From Deltaproteobacteria bacterium (GTDB lineage: Bacteria; Desulfobacterota; Syntrophia; Syntrophales; Smithellaceae), in assembly GCA_022703375.1 (NCBI GenBank), contig JAKLDS010000016.1, positions 1 to 46,063 on the forward strand: a stretch of DNA of 46,063 nucleotides, in the 5' to 3' direction. How positions within the stretch are numbered: the first letter of the stretch is position 1; every line of letters begins with the position of its first letter. This document shows, piece by piece, positions 43,712 to 46,063 of the stretch. The position numbers were made by a program, and so were the translations under genes. The notes under the pieces were generated by a model. The model had not been told where the DNA came from, did not search any database, and worked only from the letters and a program-made list of their open reading frames with translations.

Positions 43712-44398
43712 ATGGCTAATCAGCAATTTTTGAAACCGGGTAAGAAGATTGATATTATTTTCGAAAATGAAATTTTGCAGAAGAATGCCCATTATCTCAA
43801 AGCGGTAATTTATGATTATGAAGGAACAAAAATAATTATTTCCCAGACGTCCCCCGCATTAAATAAAAATTTCATCAACCGAAAAATCCTCATTACTTTT
43901 CTCGTAAATAACGATGGACGCCTGACAAGATTCGGTTTTTCCGCTGTGTTTATTGATCTGATTAAGGATTACGAAATTGCCTCGAAAAAAAAGGTGGAAG
44001 CACTGATAATGCAGCAGAAGGAAGAAGCGGGGCCGCTGGATTTTCGCATGTATTTCCGCGTCAAACCGCCACAGGGCAGCGACTTGAGCCTCTTCTACAA
44101 TGAAGAAAAATTCAATCTGCTGGATATATCGCTGGGAGGGGCAAAATTCACCCATAATAAAAAACAGTTATTCAGGCCCGCCGACTCTATTGACTTGACA
44201 TTAATCATCGGCGGGGCGACTTTTGATCTTAAAACTAAAGTGCGCGAGGTGTGGGATCCCGATGAAACCGGTTTTTCCGGCACCAACCTTCAGTATGTTA
44301 GCGTGGAGTTTACTGATATCAACCGGCAGATGGAAGCTCTGCTGGGTAGGGCAATCCTGACAATAGAAAGAGAGCTGCTCAGCGAGGGCAAACTCTAG
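43712..44398 (+). CDS. PilZ-domain c-di-GMP effector (YcgR-like)
   Basis: A 228-residue cytoplasmic protein. An N-terminal beta-rich domain (about 8-90) resembles the YcgR-type PilZN region; the PilZ domain (about 110-222) has both c-di-GMP-binding motifs, RMYFR (112-116, RxxxR) and DISLGG (138-143, D/NxSxxG). It should therefore bind c-di-GMP and act on motility, adhesion or exopolysaccharide. The ATG at 43712 is used; a TTG at 43625 would be inside the promoter. The ribosome-binding site is weak. It is divergent from the ABC exporter. Confidence 0.88.
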   Translation: MANQQFLKPGKKIDIIFENEILQKNAHYLKAVIYDYEGTKIIISQTSPALNKNFINRKILITFLVNNDGRLTRFGFSAVFIDLIKDYEIASKKKVEALIMQQKEEAGPLDFRMYFRVKPPQGSDLSLFYNEEKFNLLDISLGGAKFTHNKKQLFRPADSIDLTLIIGGATFDLKTKVREVWDPDETGFSGTNLQYVSVEFTDINRQMEALLGRAILTIERELLSEGKL

Positions 44399-44462
44399 TC
44401 AGGCAACAGAATATTTCAATGGAATCAACTGTAATAAAACAATTTAAAAGGAGGTTTCAGTA

Positions 44463-44570
44463 ATGGGAAAATCTAAAGATGTAAAAAAGGATACCAAGAA
44501 AAAACCGGCAAAGACCGCCAAAGAAAAAAAAGAAGCAAAAAAATTGAAAAAAGCCGGCAAGACGATTTAG
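44463..44570 (+). CDS. Small lysine-rich protein, 35 residues
   Basis: A 35-codon ORF with a near-perfect AAGGAGG ribosome-binding site 8 bases before the ATG. Composition is extreme: about half of the residues are Lys, the rest mainly Ala, Thr, Glu and Asp, with no hydrophobic core. It begins MGKSKDVKKDTKKKPAK and ends KAGKTI. It resembles the short basic tails of histone-like or RNA-binding proteins, but no family can be named. It lies 64 bp after the PilZ gene on the same strand. The strong translation signal is the main reason to regard it as real. Confidence 0.65.
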   Translation: MGKSKDVKKDTKKKPAKTAKEKKEAKKLKKAGKTI

Positions 44571-44613
44571 CCGGAAAATTTTTCCTGTCAGTTTTTACTT
44601 ATAACTTTAATTC

Positions 44614-44814
44614 ATGGTTGCAGATGAAACAGAGCTTCTGATTCTTTTGTCAGCCGCCATCATTTCCAGTATTGCCTTTCCCCTGATTGCGGAAACAATG
44701 CCGGAGAGGGATATGGCGTTGTTCGACAGGCATTCTTTGCCGGCTCCTGAATTGGCCGGAAAGTTCTTTACCCGCCTGTTTTGCATGACGCGCCAAAGGG
44801 GAGGGTTGCAATGA
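44614..44814 (+). CDS. Small ORF translationally coupled to beta-CASP nuclease gene
   Basis: A 66-residue ORF whose stop overlaps the following start as ATGA. A hydrophobic stretch at about 8-26 (LLILLSAAIISSIAFPLIA) is followed by a polar tail ending FCMTRQRGGLQ. It could be a small membrane protein, or only a reading frame that helps start the next gene. No clear ribosome-binding site precedes its ATG, and no family was recognised. Confidence 0.45.
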   Translation: MVADETELLILLSAAIISSIAFPLIAETMPERDMALFDRHSLPAPELAGKFFTRLFCMTRQRGGLQ

Positions 44815-46063
44815 AAATCAAATTTCTGGGAGCGGCAAGAACCGTTACCGGGTCCTGTTTTATTGTGGAAACGGCGGACTGCAGGTTTGCCGTAGATTGC
44901 GGCATGCATCAGGGCAGCGCGGAAACGGAAAAGCGCAACTGGGATATTGCCGTCTATGATCCCGCTCATATTGATTTTTTTCTGATTACCCATGCCCACA
45001 TTGATCATTCCGGATTATTGCCCAGGCTGGTGGCGCATGGTTTTCACGGGGCCGTTTATACTACGGAACCGACGGGAGAGCTGCTGAAAATATTACTGCT
45101 TGACAGCGCCCACATTCAGGAAGTGGAAGCCGCGTGGAAAAACAAAAAAATGCGGCGCAACGGTAAACGTTCCGATTGTCTGCCGCTTTACACGCAGAAA
45201 GATGCCCAGGCTGTTTTCCCTTTAATAAGAACAAATAACTATGAAGAGCAATTTACCCCGGCTGCCGGCGTGCAGGTAAAATTCACGGATGCCGGTCATA
45301 TTCTGGGATCGGCAATCGCCGAAATATTAATTGAAGAAAACGGACGGAGAACCAAACTGGTTTTTTCCGGCGATATCGGACGTCCGGATCAGCTGTTGAT
45401 GAAAGACCCCGGCTCGGTCTGCGAAGCCGATTTCCTCTTCCTGGAATCAACCTATGGCAACCGCAATCACAGAGGAGAACAAGACAGTCTGTACGAACTG
45501 GCAGAAGCAATAAATTACAGCTACAACAAAGGTGAAAAAGTTATTATTCCGGCTTTTGCCGTGGAGCGGACACAGGAAATTCTTTATTCTTTGCATCTGC
45601 TGGCGCAAGAGGGCCGGCTGCCGGGAAACATGCCTGTTTACCTGGACAGTCCGCTGGCCATCCGGGCGACGGAAATATTCCGCCGCTATTCCTCCTGGCT
45701 GGACAGCGAAACGCAGTCGCTGTTAAAACAGGGCAGGAATCCTTTTGCGTTACCGCAGCTCAAATTTTCATTAACAACGGAGCAATCAATACAAATTAAC
45801 GAATCACAGGAACCGGCCATTGTCATTTCCGCAAGCGGCATGGCCGATGCGGGAAGGATCAAACATCATCTGAGACATAATCTCTGGCGGGAAGGATCAA
45901 GCATCGTTTTTGTAGGTTTCCAGGCGCAGGGGACAACGGGCCGCAAGATCATCGACGGCGCCAAGAAGATACGCATTTTCAATGAAGATATCGCCGTGAA
46001 GGCCAAGATTTACACGATCAACGGCTTTTCCGCTCATGCCGGCCAGAGCCAAATTATTGACTG
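44812..46063 (+). CDS. Metallo-beta-lactamase/beta-CASP RNA-processing nuclease, 3' end beyond window
   Basis: The frame is open to the window edge (417 residues; family length about 450-550). An N-terminal metallo-beta-lactamase fold carries the zinc motif HAHIDH (61-66), and downstream GDIGRPDQLL and ESTYGNR motifs follow. The beta-CASP region has PAFAVERTQEILY, SASGMADAGRIKHH and GFQAQGTTGRKII; the last visible part, INGFSAHAGQ, is the C-terminal metal-binding motif. Such proteins (YsxC-unrelated, CPSF73-like) are RNA endo- or exonucleases. GGGGAGGG sits just upstream of the ATG. Confidence 0.92.

Noticed and set aside
1-46063. CRISPR arrays, tRNA or rRNA genes, integrases, transposases
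   Set aside because: No regularly spaced repeats, cloverleaf-like segments or mobile-element proteins were seen on either strand.

Overview
The window looks like chromosomal DNA from a strictly anaerobic, Gram-negative bacterium of the former Deltaproteobacteria (Desulfobacterota), probably near the Syntrophales (Syntrophus/Smithella). The clues are a complete tol-pal cluster and several lipoproteins (an outer membrane), many multi-PAS hybrid kinases, a sigma-54-linked ZraPSR-like module, ADP-forming acyl-CoA synthetase and acetate kinase/PduL proteins, and the order rplM-rpsI-argC-cysS. The placement is inferred from gene content; no rRNA or tRNA gene was seen. No prophage, insertion sequence or CRISPR array was seen.

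Layout. 1-11320 (minus strand): a leucine-biosynthesis operon, leuA-leuC-leuD-leuB, preceded by a promoter, a leucine-rich leader peptide and a terminator hairpin (an attenuator, newly read here). It is followed by a response regulator, a 146-bp inverted-repeat element, a stand-alone methionine synthase reactivation protein, a hybrid kinase, a MetH lacking that reactivation domain, and the start of a TonB/TolA-like protein cut by the window edge. 11444-18690: a large Cache/PAS hybrid kinase, then a ZraP-like periplasmic protein divergent from a ZraS/ZraR-like pair, with a near-perfect sigma-54 promoter and two palindromic activator sites between them. 18765-24869: a Kef-type antiporter, two related alpha/beta hydrolases, and between the hydrolases a triple fusion: cyclic-nucleotide-binding domain + acetate kinase + PduL phosphotransacylase. 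24870-33837 (plus strand): rplM-rpsI, terminator, argC-cysS, then an envelope group (CtpA protease, YibQ-like deacetylase, TPR lipoprotein, LolB-like lipoprotein) ending at a bidirectional terminator. 33918-38895 (minus): tolQ-tolR-tolA-tolB-pal-cpoB. 39050-43514 (minus): an ADP-forming acyl-CoA synthetase fused to a GNAT acetyltransferase, and an ABC-2 exporter pair. 43712-46063 (plus): a PilZ c-di-GMP effector, a 35-residue lysine-rich protein, a 66-residue ORF overlapping the next gene, and a metallo-beta-lactamase/beta-CASP nuclease cut by the window edge.

How it fits together. The most unusual item is the cNMP-AckA-PduL fusion, which would place the whole acetyl-CoA to acetyl-phosphate to acetate + ATP route on one chain. 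A second acetyl-CoA enzyme 16 kb away joins an ADP-forming synthetase to a lysine-acetyltransferase-type domain and keeps the phospho-histidine. MetH and its reactivation domain are separate genes on the same strand, so one catalytic system is split in two. Regulation readable from DNA alone includes leucine attenuation, sigma-54 control of the ZraP-like protein, and several sigma-70-type promoters with 17-bp spacers.
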